DNA from: a virus
DNA length: 24,128 bases
Virus record (IMG/VR): IMGVR_UViG_3300007351_000186
Location: 1 to 24,128 of that record
Reading direction: 5' to 3' (one strand)
Part shown: positions 9,601 to 17,409 of the stretch, piece by piece
Layout of the letters: every line of letters begins with the position of its first letter
Numbering within the stretch: the stretch's first letter is position 1
Position numbers and translations under genes: made by a program
Notes under the pieces: model-generated
The model's database searches: none
What the model was told of the DNA's origin: nothing
Seen by the model: only the letters and a program-made list of their open reading frames with translations

Positions 9601-10549
9601 ACCCGGCCGTGACGAGCCACGTCGGGTTCGGATTCGGGGCCGCGCCGCGCTGCGTGTATTCCTCGGTGAAGTCCCGGAACCCGCCAACAGAACAGAACCC
9701 GTGCAACCGGGTGTGCAGCGGCGACGTGACGCTTGGCCGATCCAGCGTGATCCACGCGAAGGGCAGTGGACCTTCAACCTCGGGCGGGAGGAACGCAGGC
9801 GACGGCGTATCGAGCACCGTATCGCGCGCCGTGCGCGAGAAGCAGTAGACCTCGATCTTGTCAAACGTCGTGAAGTCGTAGGTGGTGTTGTTGAAGACCT
9901 TGGTATCGACGAACTCGATCACCGTCGTCGTGTCATCAACCGATGTCACGTCCGAGACGATCAGCTTCTTTTGATCCTCGCGTCCCTCGATCAGATCCTT
10001 GATCGCCAGCTCAGTGACAAGCGCGGACTGCGTTTGGTCAATGACATCGACCCACAACTCGATCTCCTCGCCGCGCGCCGGCAAGTAGTTAGGGATCGAC
10101 GGAGAGGGTCCAGGGACCTCGATGGTCAGTGATCCGGTGGAGCCGGAGGCTGCGGCGAACGTGATCTCCTTCACCTTGATAGGGAGGAGCGTCGTCTCGT
10201 CGTAGCGGTGGATCACCCGGCGAAACCTGTTCTCGCCGAACACCATCAGCCGCCCGTTCACCTGCGCGAAGAAGTGCGGGTGGTAGAGCTTGGTCGATGC
10301 GCGCAGGTTTACGTAGGTGGGCTCGATGAGCTGACGAATGTAGGTCAGCTCGCTGTCGATGTAGGTGCGCGCGTAGTTCGGCCGCAGCGCCAGCCGCAGC
10401 CCCGGCATGCGGCGGATCTCCTGCCCGTCGGAGGAGATGTAGCAGTTCTCCAGGAGGCGGAACGAGAGCTTGCCGGGATCGGCCAGCGACTCATCAACCA
10501 TGCCCTCCCAGGAGTCGCCTTTGAGGGAAAGAGGGAAGGACCCTGGCAT
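6650..10549 (-). CDS. Tail nozzle-like beta-propeller protein
   Basis: A 1299-residue protein and the longest in the window. The N-terminus carries the signature NCYISSDGQEIRRMPGLR (about residues 35-52), which I associate with phage tail nozzle or stabilisation proteins that form the tube below the portal and adaptor. Residues of about 830-905 contain a segment typical of the propeller part (STEFGCIAPNTMVEFDDG, AWISDRGPVALMGG). The whole chain is beta-rich, without coiled coil or membrane segments. The gene follows the adaptor-like gene by 7 bases and overlaps the next gene by 4, which fits a portal-capsid-adaptor-nozzle order. No Shine-Dalgarno is visible before the ATG. It is longer than classical nozzles such as T7 gp12 (about 800 residues), so extra domains, possibly appendage-binding, are likely. 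Confidence 0.8.
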   Translation of the reverse strand: MPGSFPLSLKGDSWEGMVDESLADPGKLSFRLLENCYISSDGQEIRRMPGLRLALRPNYARTYIDSELTYIRQLIEPTYVNLRASTKLYHPHFFAQVNGRLMVFGENRFRRVIHRYDETTLLPIKVKEITFAAASGSTGSLTIEVPGPSPSIPNYLPARGEEIELWVDVIDQTQSALVTELAIKDLIEGREDQKKLIVSDVTSVDDTTTVIEFVDTKVFNNTTYDFTTFDKIEVYCFSRTARDTVLDTPSPAFLPPEVEGPLPFAWITLDRPSVTSPLHTRLHGFCSVGGFRDFTEEYTQRGAAPNPNPTWLVTAGLNVYPVGLLAHDGPTIFSAIDPFVPARPRRRTKPLPFRTVPDIQSDRVVMAAPGFGCALQVPFVIPPRDTSEIEGVDVPLTPYYCAPRSAGLPKPQIFEAADNAVPPYQSGAWLAKQDTPDPDETYTIPEGEYQFVVAIRDDATGDISLPSEIVKVQVSPAVNGHVFTLAIVYPGYQMPEAHATTAMVYATSTDGKIFGFVGSKRLPRHGTKMFFQTTAEVPAAPNDPYQLFDSADRTPIYSAVIHVDGFSGDSSEIDLDQPPPAIEQMPMGCKAVATVRGFTLYGGVLGDAGKHGELQRLRISAALWSARSTTSENLRPNEIYIRNMDRDTAVLIPVAGVSLLGIPSRVVGFWPAGYIPPAYSGQSILFTKFIERSSIVNITEEEEYFVERIFRLDKLMTSRDDTTHSHPFAPNAYWWTFFGGIGAGSLAIGTQQHGYPYARYRMRGARQPTFANVSVLDETRDQEAWMMLPRGQLWHSEVGKPTTTPAGNRIHLDIDKSEDVEAIGSARNGFVACTRSNTYAIEFGQSLAGSTPRLISTEFGCIAPNTMVEFDDGTAWISDRGPVALMGGEVAWIGEKVRNRFIGQNARYKRDRAGLMRHAFATHDKDRNLVLFFLYTDLTKPFRFTTEVSGVEPPLGGGTTWDLASDQERSRFPCDEVLVWSYRTNTWSVWRHRVWMSWAGSVECDDGIERLGILRHHRYLTSDVGGHERFGPEHGSIYVLEDMAADSNFEPSYHQANAAVTSPTSSFEFPAGVYPNRGADPANIANGYYVDDDMRYALIDEPRRRLIQRGACTFRKQAMADDGYRFAELEQTAVWGPATSLLIGGIPMKIETNYLDLSRATGEARNLKPVGADALSMRYTVNSRGLLSTTQGENPSGIGDDTTIPTEKRAIFASCSVKSDIPTEDGVGDSTMVQASLSDTHGDVPGWEMLPDVPTVSVQTHRFKADRISGKGLQLCLEIDSALQMRVENLTLEIAGAPQ

Positions 10550-10556
10550 TGGACGG

Positions 10557-11954
10557 CTACGGCCAGATCGCCCCGAACGGCCCGACCCGCGTGCCCGGGA
10601 TCGTGTTCAACCGCCCACGCTTGATGCGGAGCGCCGGCTGCCGTTGCTGCTCGAACCGATTGCACGACTGCAACAAGCCCTGCACCGCGCGCTCGGCCTG
10701 CGCGGCGAGCACCTGGAAGTGCTGCGGGTTCGAGTCGTCACCGGCCAACTTGAGCGCGGCGGTCAGCACCAGCGCCTCGCGGTTGCGCGCCGGGATCACC
10801 GTGCGATCGTCGTCATCGTGGAACGGCGGGATCTTGTGCTCGTAGTCCACCAGGAACGCCGAGCCGGCCGCCGCCCCGAACTGGATCATCAGCTTGCCGT
10901 TCTGCTGGCCCACGACCGAGAACGGCAGTTCGTTCTGGCTCGCGTCGTAGACCGAATGGATCCGCGCCACGTTCGACGGAGCCAGCACGATCCCGGAGAT
11001 CCCCGACGACTCGAAGGTCAGGCTCTCCGTGTTGCGGATGAAGAAGGCTTTGCCGCCGCACCGATCGAGCAGTTCGTTCTGTGCATCGACCAGGGATTGC
11101 CGCACCTTGTCAGCGACAACGCCGGTGGACCGCGCCGATCCGGAGAATCGCATGTTGGTCAACTGGATCAGGTCCAGCATGCGCGGCCGGTCCCGCAGGA
11201 ACGACGAGACGGTTTCGACCGCCACGTCCTCGGCCGACATCTCCAGCACGAAGGCTTGATCGGCGGCCGGCCCACTCGCGCTCCCGGTGACACCGAAGAA
11301 CCAGTAGCCCTTCGTGTTCCAAGTGATGCCGTAGTCGGTGTTCGGTTCGTATTGGACGACGAGCTGCGCGCTTGGATCCGAGTCGTCGTCCGTGTTGACG
11401 TAGGCGCGGACCAGCGCGCCACCCTGCGTCGGCTCCACCCGGATGCGAAGCTGCTGCGCCGTCAGGTATCGCGTCTCGGTGGTCGGCGCATCGTCCCGCT
11501 TGAAGATCCGATCGGTGACATCGACGATCGTGAGGCGCGGCAGCGCAGCCCCGACCGTCCCACCGCCACCGATGGCGAGGAACACCTTGGAGGTTGGAGC
11601 CGAGTCCTCGTAGACCGTGGCGAACAGATCGACCGACGTGGCATCACCGGCAGCAACTCCGGTCCGCCGACCCAGCAAGCCGAGCACGACGCCAACGGAC
11701 GAGTGCTGTTGCGACCCGAACGTGAACATCGCCGACGCCGCGAACGCATCGCTCGTCGGCAGGCTGACGGTGTTGTAGGCGAGCACCGTGCCGAGAACCG
11801 CTGCGGCGTTGTGCTTCGCGAGGTGATTGATGACGGACAGGTCCGAGCCCGTCGCCGCTGCGCGCAGGCGCTTCCAGGCGTTCGCCCGATAGTTCTCGAT
11901 CGACTGCGTGACGGCCGGATCGCCGTAGTCGAACCGCTCGACAAGGCTAACCAT
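10557..11954 (-). CDS. Adaptor-like head-tail protein with N-terminal beta-sandwich
   Basis: A 465-residue, apparently two-domain protein. Residues 40-250 alternate hydrophobic strands in a pattern like LamG or concanavalin-type jelly rolls (FAASAMFTFG, LRIRVEP, GYWFFGVTG). Residues 275-440 run through an N-terminal helix (VRQSLVDAQNELLDRC), a strand-turn region ending in FLVDYEHKIPPF, and two C-terminal helices with regularly spaced Ala. That last part resembles head-to-tail adaptors of SU10-type phages, which bind the portal ring from outside. The ATG overlaps the previous stop by 8 bases. Its place between the capsid/zinc-ribbon genes and the nozzle-like gene supports the call. The N-terminal domain could be a lectin-like decoration. 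Confidence 0.7.
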   Translation of the reverse strand: MVSLVERFDYGDPAVTQSIENYRANAWKRLRAAATGSDLSVINHLAKHNAAAVLGTVLAYNTVSLPTSDAFAASAMFTFGSQQHSSVGVVLGLLGRRTGVAAGDATSVDLFATVYEDSAPTSKVFLAIGGGGTVGAALPRLTIVDVTDRIFKRDDAPTTETRYLTAQQLRIRVEPTQGGALVRAYVNTDDDSDPSAQLVVQYEPNTDYGITWNTKGYWFFGVTGSASGPAADQAFVLEMSAEDVAVETVSSFLRDRPRMLDLIQLTNMRFSGSARSTGVVADKVRQSLVDAQNELLDRCGGKAFFIRNTESLTFESSGISGIVLAPSNVARIHSVYDASQNELPFSVVGQQNGKLMIQFGAAAGSAFLVDYEHKIPPFHDDDDRTVIPARNREALVLTAALKLAGDDSNPQHFQVLAAQAERAVQGLLQSCNRFEQQRQPALRIKRGRLNTIPGTRVGPFGAIWP

Positions 11955-12402
11955 CGTCGAGCAGCAACCCCTCGCGCTTGAGCGTCTTGCGCGCGTCGTT
12001 CTGCGTCCAATACTCGGACCCGAACTGGTTGCGCCGCGCCATGAACATCTCTCGTGGCACCGCGCCGATCAGGCGCATGTCACCCGACGGCCGCCGGGCC
12101 TTCGCCCCACGCTGCGCGCGAACAGCCTTGCGAAGCTCGGCCTGCTCGCGCGCGTAGACGGCCTCTTGTTGCTGCGGCGTGCGCTTGCCGCGTGCGAGGT
12201 TGATCCCGACCTTGGACTGGTCGAAGTCGAACTGCCGGTCCTTGATGTAGGACGACGGCGGCGCGTAGCCAGCGTGTCGGAATGCCGCTTCTGCTGGGCA
12301 GAATGGGCAATCGGACGGATCTTCGACGGAGGCTCGCGCGGGGACCTTTGCAGTCTCCCCGCACGAGTCGCACCGGAAGATCCGATCCGAGTCCTCGAAC
12401 AC
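11947..12402 (-). CDS. Zinc-ribbon protein in the head module
   Basis: A 151-residue protein with a GTG start 6 bases after the major capsid stop. Two CxxC pairs, C11-DS-C14 and C32-PF-C35, form a typical zinc ribbon at the N-terminus (IFRCDSCG, CPFCPAE). The middle is helical and rich in Arg, Lys and Gln; the C-terminus (FGSEYWTQNDARKTLKREG) is also helical. There is no membrane segment. No Shine-Dalgarno is visible, so translation probably depends on coupling. A metal-stabilised head-tail joining, nucleic-acid-binding or capsid-associated role is possible. I cannot tell these apart from sequence. Confidence 0.75.
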   Translation of the reverse strand: MFEDSDRIFRCDSCGETAKVPARASVEDPSDCPFCPAEAAFRHAGYAPPSSYIKDRQFDFDQSKVGINLARGKRTPQQQEAVYAREQAELRKAVRAQRGAKARRPSGDMRLIGAVPREMFMARRNQFGSEYWTQNDARKTLKREGLLLDDG

Positions 12403-12408
12403 GGATCG

Positions 12409-13551
12409 CTACTGGTAGTTGACGCCGCCGATGCCTGCGATCGGGTTGCGGACCAGCGCGCCCCACTCGCCGACGATCATCCCGCGCTCGTTGTCGCCGG
12501 TCTTCGCCAGCGGTTCGTGGTGGAACCCATCGAACAGGCTGAGCTTGAAGTATTCCGGCTGGAGCAGGAAGAACATCGAGACGAGCGTGGGGGTGAACGC
12601 CGCCGCACCGAGCGCCGTGATGAGCGAGCGGTCGTAGTTCATCGGCAGCGCCGTGTTGGTCGGATCCAGGTAGCGGTAGGTGTTGATCCACACCGTCCCG
12701 AAGTCCGTCTCGATCACCATGATCGAGTCTTGCAGCTTCGCCATCTCGGCCGGGATGTTGCGGTGGTTGAGCACCGCCTGCGTCCCGGAGATGGCAACCG
12801 CCATGTCCGTGATTCGCTTCTTGAGCGTGGACCCCGTGAGCAGCAGGGAGTTGTTGACCGGGAACCCGATCCGGTAGCCACCCTGGAGCACGGAGAAGAA
12901 CTCATCGCGCACGAGCACGGCGGTCCCGCCGTCCTTCACGAACGAGCAGTATTTCAGCGGGACAGTGAGCGTGCCCGCCGCGCCGCCGTAGCCGATCGTC
13001 GCGTCGGCCGAATGCTTCGTCCGCGCCAGCCCGGTGTAGGCCAGCCAGTTGAGGATTCCATGCGTGACGCGCGGGTTCGCCGTCGCCTGCGTGGTCGTGG
13101 TGTTCGCCACGTCGCGGCCGACGCCGAGCGCCAGCGCCAGCTCGACCTCCGTGCCGAGACGGAGCTGCTGCTTCTCCATCTGGTAGGCATAGGGATCGTC
13201 GATGCCGGCCATGTCGGCCTTCATCGACGTGCGCGACACGTCCACCAGCTTGCTGTTGATCTGGTGGACGTTGAAGAAGCGATCGGCATGCACGACCGCC
13301 TCGAAGGCGTGGCCTGCCTCGCCGGCATCCTTGCCTTCCTGGATCGTGACGATCTCGGTGCCCGGGTCCTGGGCGCGCGGGATGTCATCGACCGGCCACT
13401 CGAACTTGCGCTGCGAACCCTCGCGCGTGCCGAGGATCGAGAGCAGCGGCGTGTCGAGAGGGCTCATGTTCGTGATCGTGTCCATCAGGTCCTCTCGAAC
13501 GACCCTGCTGGACGTGCTGTAAAACTGGTTGGTGTTGCCGAGGTAGGCCAT
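12409..13551 (-). CDS. Major capsid protein, DUF5309/SU10-like
   Basis: A 380-residue protein directly after the scaffold gene, as expected for a major capsid protein. The N-terminal stretch SPLDTPLLSILGTREGSQRKFEW and the C-terminal GMIVGEWGALVRNPIAGIGG are patterns I associate with the DUF5309 (phage SU10-type) capsid family, which has the HK97 fold. It forms the icosahedral shell. There is no long N-terminal delta domain, which agrees with the separate scaffold gene. The ATG is preceded by TTCCCTTTTCTACAA, with no Shine-Dalgarno sequence, which is odd for what should be the most abundant virion protein. No internal truncation is seen. The family call is from memory of motifs; the capsid role is also supported by gene order. 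Confidence 0.85.
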   Translation of the reverse strand: MAYLGNTNQFYSTSSRVVREDLMDTITNMSPLDTPLLSILGTREGSQRKFEWPVDDIPRAQDPGTEIVTIQEGKDAGEAGHAFEAVVHADRFFNVHQINSKLVDVSRTSMKADMAGIDDPYAYQMEKQQLRLGTEVELALALGVGRDVANTTTTQATANPRVTHGILNWLAYTGLARTKHSADATIGYGGAAGTLTVPLKYCSFVKDGGTAVLVRDEFFSVLQGGYRIGFPVNNSLLLTGSTLKKRITDMAVAISGTQAVLNHRNIPAEMAKLQDSIMVIETDFGTVWINTYRYLDPTNTALPMNYDRSLITALGAAAFTPTLVSMFFLLQPEYFKLSLFDGFHHEPLAKTGDNERGMIVGEWGALVRNPIAGIGGVNYQ

Positions 13552-13574
13552 TTGTAGAAAAGGGAACTAGGCGG

Positions 13575-14348
13575 TCAGGCTCCGCGTCGAACCTGCACCA
13601 CCCGCGACCGCGAGAGCTTCGCACGAGACAGCTCGCGCGCGAACTTCTGCCGATCGGAGGGCGTCGTCTTCGGGTCCGCCAGCTTGGTTTCCAAGTCGCG
13701 AACCGTCTTGTCGATGTCCCGGTCGGCCGGTGTGAAGTTGCGTGCGCCGCTGCTGCGACCCCCCGCCTGATAGTGGCTCCGTTCGTCGAAGCCACGCCCG
13801 TCGTCCTGCGGGAACAGGGATGGATTGCGCGTCTGCGCGAGGACCAGCGCCTCCTCCGTCGAGAGACTGTCGATCTTCGCTTGCACGTCGATCACGGCCT
13901 CCAGTTGTTCGTCGGAGAGCTGAACGTCCTTCAACTCCTTCCGCAGCTTACGCTCGACCCGAGCGCGCTTGACTTCCTCCAGGGCATCCCGGAGATCAGG
14001 CGTGTCGAGTGCTTCTTCGGTAGCGACCCGTGCTGCGCGAGCTGTGCGAAGCGCGTCCTCGTCCGCACCTTCGCCATCGGACTTCACAATGCCCTCGCGG
14101 CGTAGCCGCTCTGCGAGAGCCTTGTCACCTTCGCCGTTCTTCCCTGCGTTCCGCAGTGAGGCCAGCTCCCGCTCCATCTTCTCCAGGCGAGTCTTGTAGG
14201 AGTTCTTCTCCTCGTTGACCTGCTTGAACCGATCGTAGGGAACCGGACCTTGCCCACCGTCACCCTCCAAGGGTGCCGGTGCTTTGCCCGACGGGGGAGG
14301 CGACCCCCCGGTCTGCTTGTTTTCGCCCTTCTTTTCGGACTCGCTCAT
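13575..14348 (-). CDS. Capsid scaffolding protein
   Basis: A 257-residue, highly charged, helical protein between the portal region and the capsid gene. Residues 1-36 are disordered and Gly/Pro-rich. Residues 37-66 form a coiled coil (PYDRFKQVNEEKNSYKTRLE), a pattern very common in phage scaffolds. Further helices run from 95 to 175. The C-terminus (230-257, ending LSRSRVVQVRRGA) is strongly basic, like the coat-binding tail of the P22 scaffold. The protein would guide procapsid assembly and then leave or be degraded. No protease motif is seen in it or nearby. The ATG has no obvious Shine-Dalgarno; a small hairpin lies just upstream. Confidence 0.85.
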   Translation of the reverse strand: MSESEKKGENKQTGGSPPPSGKAPAPLEGDGGQGPVPYDRFKQVNEEKNSYKTRLEKMERELASLRNAGKNGEGDKALAERLRREGIVKSDGEGADEDALRTARAARVATEEALDTPDLRDALEEVKRARVERKLRKELKDVQLSDEQLEAVIDVQAKIDSLSTEEALVLAQTRNPSLFPQDDGRGFDERSHYQAGGRSSGARNFTPADRDIDKTVRDLETKLADPKTTPSDRQKFARELSRAKLSRSRVVQVRRGA

Positions 14349-14355
14349 CGGACTT

Positions 14356-14372
14356 GTCGGATGCGACCCGAC
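14356..14372 (-). other. Small hairpin upstream of scaffold start
   Basis: A perfect 5-bp stem, GTCGG/CCGAC, encloses a 7-base loop 8 bases before the scaffold ATG. It sits where a ribosome binding site would be expected, and none is visible. It could modulate translation, or be chance in GC-rich DNA. There is no T-tract, so it is not a standard terminator. Confidence 0.25.
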
Positions 14373-14424
14373 TTACGCTTTCTGTTGTTGGGGTTCGTGT
14401 GACTGAGTGAACTTGTTGACCGGG

Positions 14425-14604
14425 CTACTTGCCCGGGACCCGGCCAGTCACGTTGCCGGCGACGTTGCCACCGCCCGTCGGAATCGCACCGCGCGGGTGC
14501 TTCTTCACGGGGGTCCCCTTCGGGATGGACGACTTCACACGAGCGGCCCCGCCCTCGGGGTTCACGCTCTGGTGGTGGATCTTGTGCTTGCCACCGTTCT
14601 TCAT
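14425..14604 (-). CDS. Small basic Gly-rich protein
   Basis: A 59-residue ORF with an ATG start and a GAGG Shine-Dalgarno 6 bases upstream. It fills the gap between the 141-aa gene and the scaffold gene, where no other frame looks convincing. The product starts MKNGGKHKIHHQSVNPEG and ends GNVAGNVTGRVPGK. It is rich in Gly, Lys, His and Val, strongly basic, and has no hydrophobic segment. Small basic proteins next to portal and scaffold genes may bind DNA or act as minor head components. The role is unknown. Good ribosome binding site, good spacing and non-random composition support it as a real gene. Confidence 0.7.
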   Translation of the reverse strand: MKNGGKHKIHHQSVNPEGGAARVKSSIPKGTPVKKHPRGAIPTGGGNVAGNVTGRVPGK

Positions 14605-14633
14605 GGATCGCCTCGTTTGCTGCTGGCTGCTGA

Positions 14634-15059
14634 CTACTGACTTGGAACTCCTGAGTCTCGCTCCGGTAGATCCGTCTGACCATCAACATCTTGCCACTTC
14701 TCCAGCCGGGCACGCAAGACCTGGGCCTTTTTGTCAAGGATCGGCAGCTCCTCATGCGGCGTGACGGAGGCCGCGAGCAACGAACGGAGAGCGAACGCCT
14801 CACCCCGCGCGAACCCGATCAGGTAGGCGTCACCGGAATCGGATTGGTCGGGTGGAAAGAGGATCTGGTGGCCGAGCTTGACGAGCCGCGCGCGCAGGTT
14901 GTTCTCGAACTCGCGCCACTCGGACGATCTGGTCAGCGCCAGGGCCGAGTTCATCAGGTCGATCTGCGCCTCGACCCGGTGAAGCTCGGCGCGCAGACGG
15001 GTGATGGCTCGGCGAACGTAGTCGGTGTCCGGGATCGCCCTGGCTACTGACTCAGCCAT
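14634..15059 (-). CDS. Helical head-module protein, unknown function
   Basis: A 141-residue protein starting at an ATG 10 bases after the portal stop; no Shine-Dalgarno is visible. The sequence is largely helical, with a coiled-coil-like N-terminal half (VRRAITRLRAELHRVEAQID) and a second helix near the C-terminus (LDKKAQVLRARLEKWQ). There is no signal peptide, membrane segment or catalytic motif. Genes at this position between portal and scaffold are often small head-assembly or uncharacterised proteins. I do not recognise the family. Confidence 0.7.
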   Translation of the reverse strand: MAESVARAIPDTDYVRRAITRLRAELHRVEAQIDLMNSALALTRSSEWREFENNLRARLVKLGHQILFPPDQSDSGDAYLIGFARGEAFALRSLLAASVTPHEELPILDKKAQVLRARLEKWQDVDGQTDLPERDSGVPSQ

Positions 15060-15069
15060 GTCGGGTCAG

Positions 15070-17409
15070 CTACGCACTCGTCCGCATGTTGTCACCCTGC
15101 GAGTAGGGGGTGGACCGCCCCGGCGACGACACCTTGTTGTTGTCGGCCGGCCCCGGGTTCTCCCGGCGCGGCGTGCGCGCAGGTGGCTGACCGGCGGACG
15201 GCTGGCTGGCCGGCGACGCCATCCCGCCCATCGGCGATCCGGCAGCCGCGCCCGGCGGCTGCATCGCGGTCTGCACGGCCGGCGCTGCGTTCTGCGACGC
15301 CGCGCGCTGCAACTCTTTCTTCTGCATCTGGAGCAGGTGCGCGGCGATGTGCATGTCGTGGACTTCGAGGATCTGCTGCGGCGAGTTTCGACGCGCGGCC
15401 TCGGCGCGGCTGGCAAGGTGCGAGCGCAAGTGCTCCGCGTCTGGATCCATCTCCTCGACGGCGACCTGCTGCCCTTGGCGCAGCAGTTCGTTCTCCTCAC
15501 CTGGAAGCATCAGCATCGTCAGCATCTTCGGCGCATGCACCACGTCGTCTTCGAGTTCCGTGCCGACGGTCAGGTGGTAGTAGTCGCGCAGCAGCAGCGG
15601 CACGTTGTATTTCGACGGGTCGCCCTGGATGAACGGCGCAGCCATGTTGAGCCAGTTGGCGAGCGCGGTCGCGCGCAACCCGAGCGACCCTAGCTGCGAG
15701 ATCCCGACCATCTCGAAGTCGATCTCGTGCTGGAACGTCATCGGAGACACGAGCGCGTAGTCCCCGAGCGCCTTCGCCGCCTTGCCCAGCACACGGAAAC
15801 GCTCCTGCTTCGTCACGAACTGCGAATCGAGCGCGTGCGTCAGGATCAGGATGCGGTTGAACATCCGGGAGAACGACCGAACGATCCCCTTGAGCCGGCG
15901 GTTGCCCTCTTGGATCTTCCGCTCGATCTCGGTCGCCGTGTCCCCCTGCTCGCTCGACGACGCATCGAGGATCTTCGGCGCTCCGAACGTGTCGCGCACG
16001 TCGTTCTCCAGCAGCGCGTCGATCTGGAAGAAGGACGAGAGCGTGTCCACGACGCGCGTGAACTCGACCTTGCCGGCCCCGGCGAAGAACTTGCCGGGGT
16101 GGATATCGAGGATCGAGTCGGGCAGGTCGCCGCTGTCCTTCTCGGAGAACCCGAGCGGGCAGACGGAGAGCTTGTGCCCCTGGAGCGCAAGCGATCGGTG
16201 CTGATCCTTCTCGATCGAGAGCGGGATGACGTGATCCAGCGCGCTCGGCGTGAACAGCTCGTAGAGATCCTCCGACGTGCGCGCGATCGCGTAGGGCCGG
16301 AACTTCCGGTCGTAGAAGTTCTCCTGGACCCGCGTGCAGACCTTCTCATTCAGAACGTTGATGACGCACTCGACCGGCCGCCCATCGCCGTAGAGATCGA
16401 ACCGCGCCCAAAGCTCGACTTCTTCGAGCGGCGTCGGCCCGTGCGGCACTTGCTCGCCGACGCGCCCACGGCCATGCGTGTCCGACCGGGCCATCTTGTC
16501 CCGGTTCACCTCGCGCGCCGTGTCCCGGTGCGCGCTCAGCTCCATGATCGCGTCCCGGTTCTTGTAGATGCCCAGCTCGCACAGCGCCAACGCCTCCTGT
16601 TTCTCGATCTTGGAAACGTCCCCGATGAACGACGCGCGCTCCTCATCCACCGCGTCGGGGTCCATCAGGAAGTCGTAGGTGTCGAGCGGGCGCAGGAACG
16701 GCTGGTTGCAAACGATCTCCTCGCGCTCGTGCCGCGAGATGACGTATTCGACGGTCCCCTTCGCTTCGTCCTTGACCTCCTTCGCCTCGGTGTGAACGCG
16801 ATCCTCGACACGGTAGTCCCAGCCGAGCTTCGCCACGCACAGCTTGTTGTCGAGCATCATCCGCAGGAGCGGCTGCACCGAGTCCTCGAACTTCATCGAG
16901 TAGAGCCGGTATTCCATCCAGGCTTGCAGCACCTCGGATGTTTGCTTGTCGAGCTTGTCGCGGCCCTTGATGCGGAACGGCGGGCGGTAGTTGAGGACGG
17001 CTTCCTCGACGCGCGCCACAATCGCTTCGCGCGCCTTGTAGATTTCCGGCGAGTGAACGGGGTCCATGCCCCACACGTCGGCCAGCGACTCGCCCTTCAT
17101 CATCAGGGCGATCAACCGCCAGTCGCGACGGATCAGGTGGATCCGGTCGTCGTAGTAGCGCCGGCACTCACGGACGAACGCGACCGCGCGCTCGGCGATC
17201 TCGGGGTTGTCGGCAAGGTTCGGGTAGTGGATCTGCCGGTTGATCCACTTGGTCACTTCGGCCGGTTTCGGGTCGATCCCCGGCGCGCGGAACGTGGACT
17301 TGCGCTCCTTGCGGCGCGGCTTGCCGGTGGTGTCCCGTGCGACACGGGCGGGCTTCGCCGGCATGTTCATGTCGGGAACGACCGGGTTGCCGTAGACCGC
17401 CTGACTCAT
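15070..17409 (-). CDS. Portal protein (podovirus/P22-like size)
   Basis: A 779-residue protein directly downstream of the terminase and a small gene, overlapping the latter by ATGA. Its length, position and pattern fit the dodecameric portal ring of short-tailed phages, through which DNA is packaged and released. Recognisable stretches are the wing/stem-like core around VELWARFDLYGDGRPVECVI, the helical segment with GAPKILDASSSEQGDTA, and the long helices near SFSRMFNRILILTHALDSQF. The last 90 or so residues are rich in Gln, Ala, Pro, Gly and Ser and are probably disordered or a barrel extension. The first 45 residues are basic. Catalytic motifs are absent, as expected. The call rests on order, size and pattern. 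Confidence 0.85.
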   Translation of the reverse strand: MSQAVYGNPVVPDMNMPAKPARVARDTTGKPRRKERKSTFRAPGIDPKPAEVTKWINRQIHYPNLADNPEIAERAVAFVRECRRYYDDRIHLIRRDWRLIALMMKGESLADVWGMDPVHSPEIYKAREAIVARVEEAVLNYRPPFRIKGRDKLDKQTSEVLQAWMEYRLYSMKFEDSVQPLLRMMLDNKLCVAKLGWDYRVEDRVHTEAKEVKDEAKGTVEYVISRHEREEIVCNQPFLRPLDTYDFLMDPDAVDEERASFIGDVSKIEKQEALALCELGIYKNRDAIMELSAHRDTAREVNRDKMARSDTHGRGRVGEQVPHGPTPLEEVELWARFDLYGDGRPVECVINVLNEKVCTRVQENFYDRKFRPYAIARTSEDLYELFTPSALDHVIPLSIEKDQHRSLALQGHKLSVCPLGFSEKDSGDLPDSILDIHPGKFFAGAGKVEFTRVVDTLSSFFQIDALLENDVRDTFGAPKILDASSSEQGDTATEIERKIQEGNRRLKGIVRSFSRMFNRILILTHALDSQFVTKQERFRVLGKAAKALGDYALVSPMTFQHEIDFEMVGISQLGSLGLRATALANWLNMAAPFIQGDPSKYNVPLLLRDYYHLTVGTELEDDVVHAPKMLTMLMLPGEENELLRQGQQVAVEEMDPDAEHLRSHLASRAEAARRNSPQQILEVHDMHIAAHLLQMQKKELQRAASQNAAPAVQTAMQPPGAAAGSPMGGMASPASQPSAGQPPARTPRRENPGPADNNKVSSPGRSTPYSQGDNMRTSA

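Noticed and set aside
10470-11981. Plus-strand ORF opposite the adaptor-like gene
   Set aside because: Same antisense-shadow composition; the minus-strand protein has structured domains and fits the gene order.
12166-13557. Plus-strand ORF opposite the capsid gene
   Set aside because: It covers nearly the exact extent of the capsid gene and is Arg/Val/His-rich, a shadow of a strongly biased coding strand.
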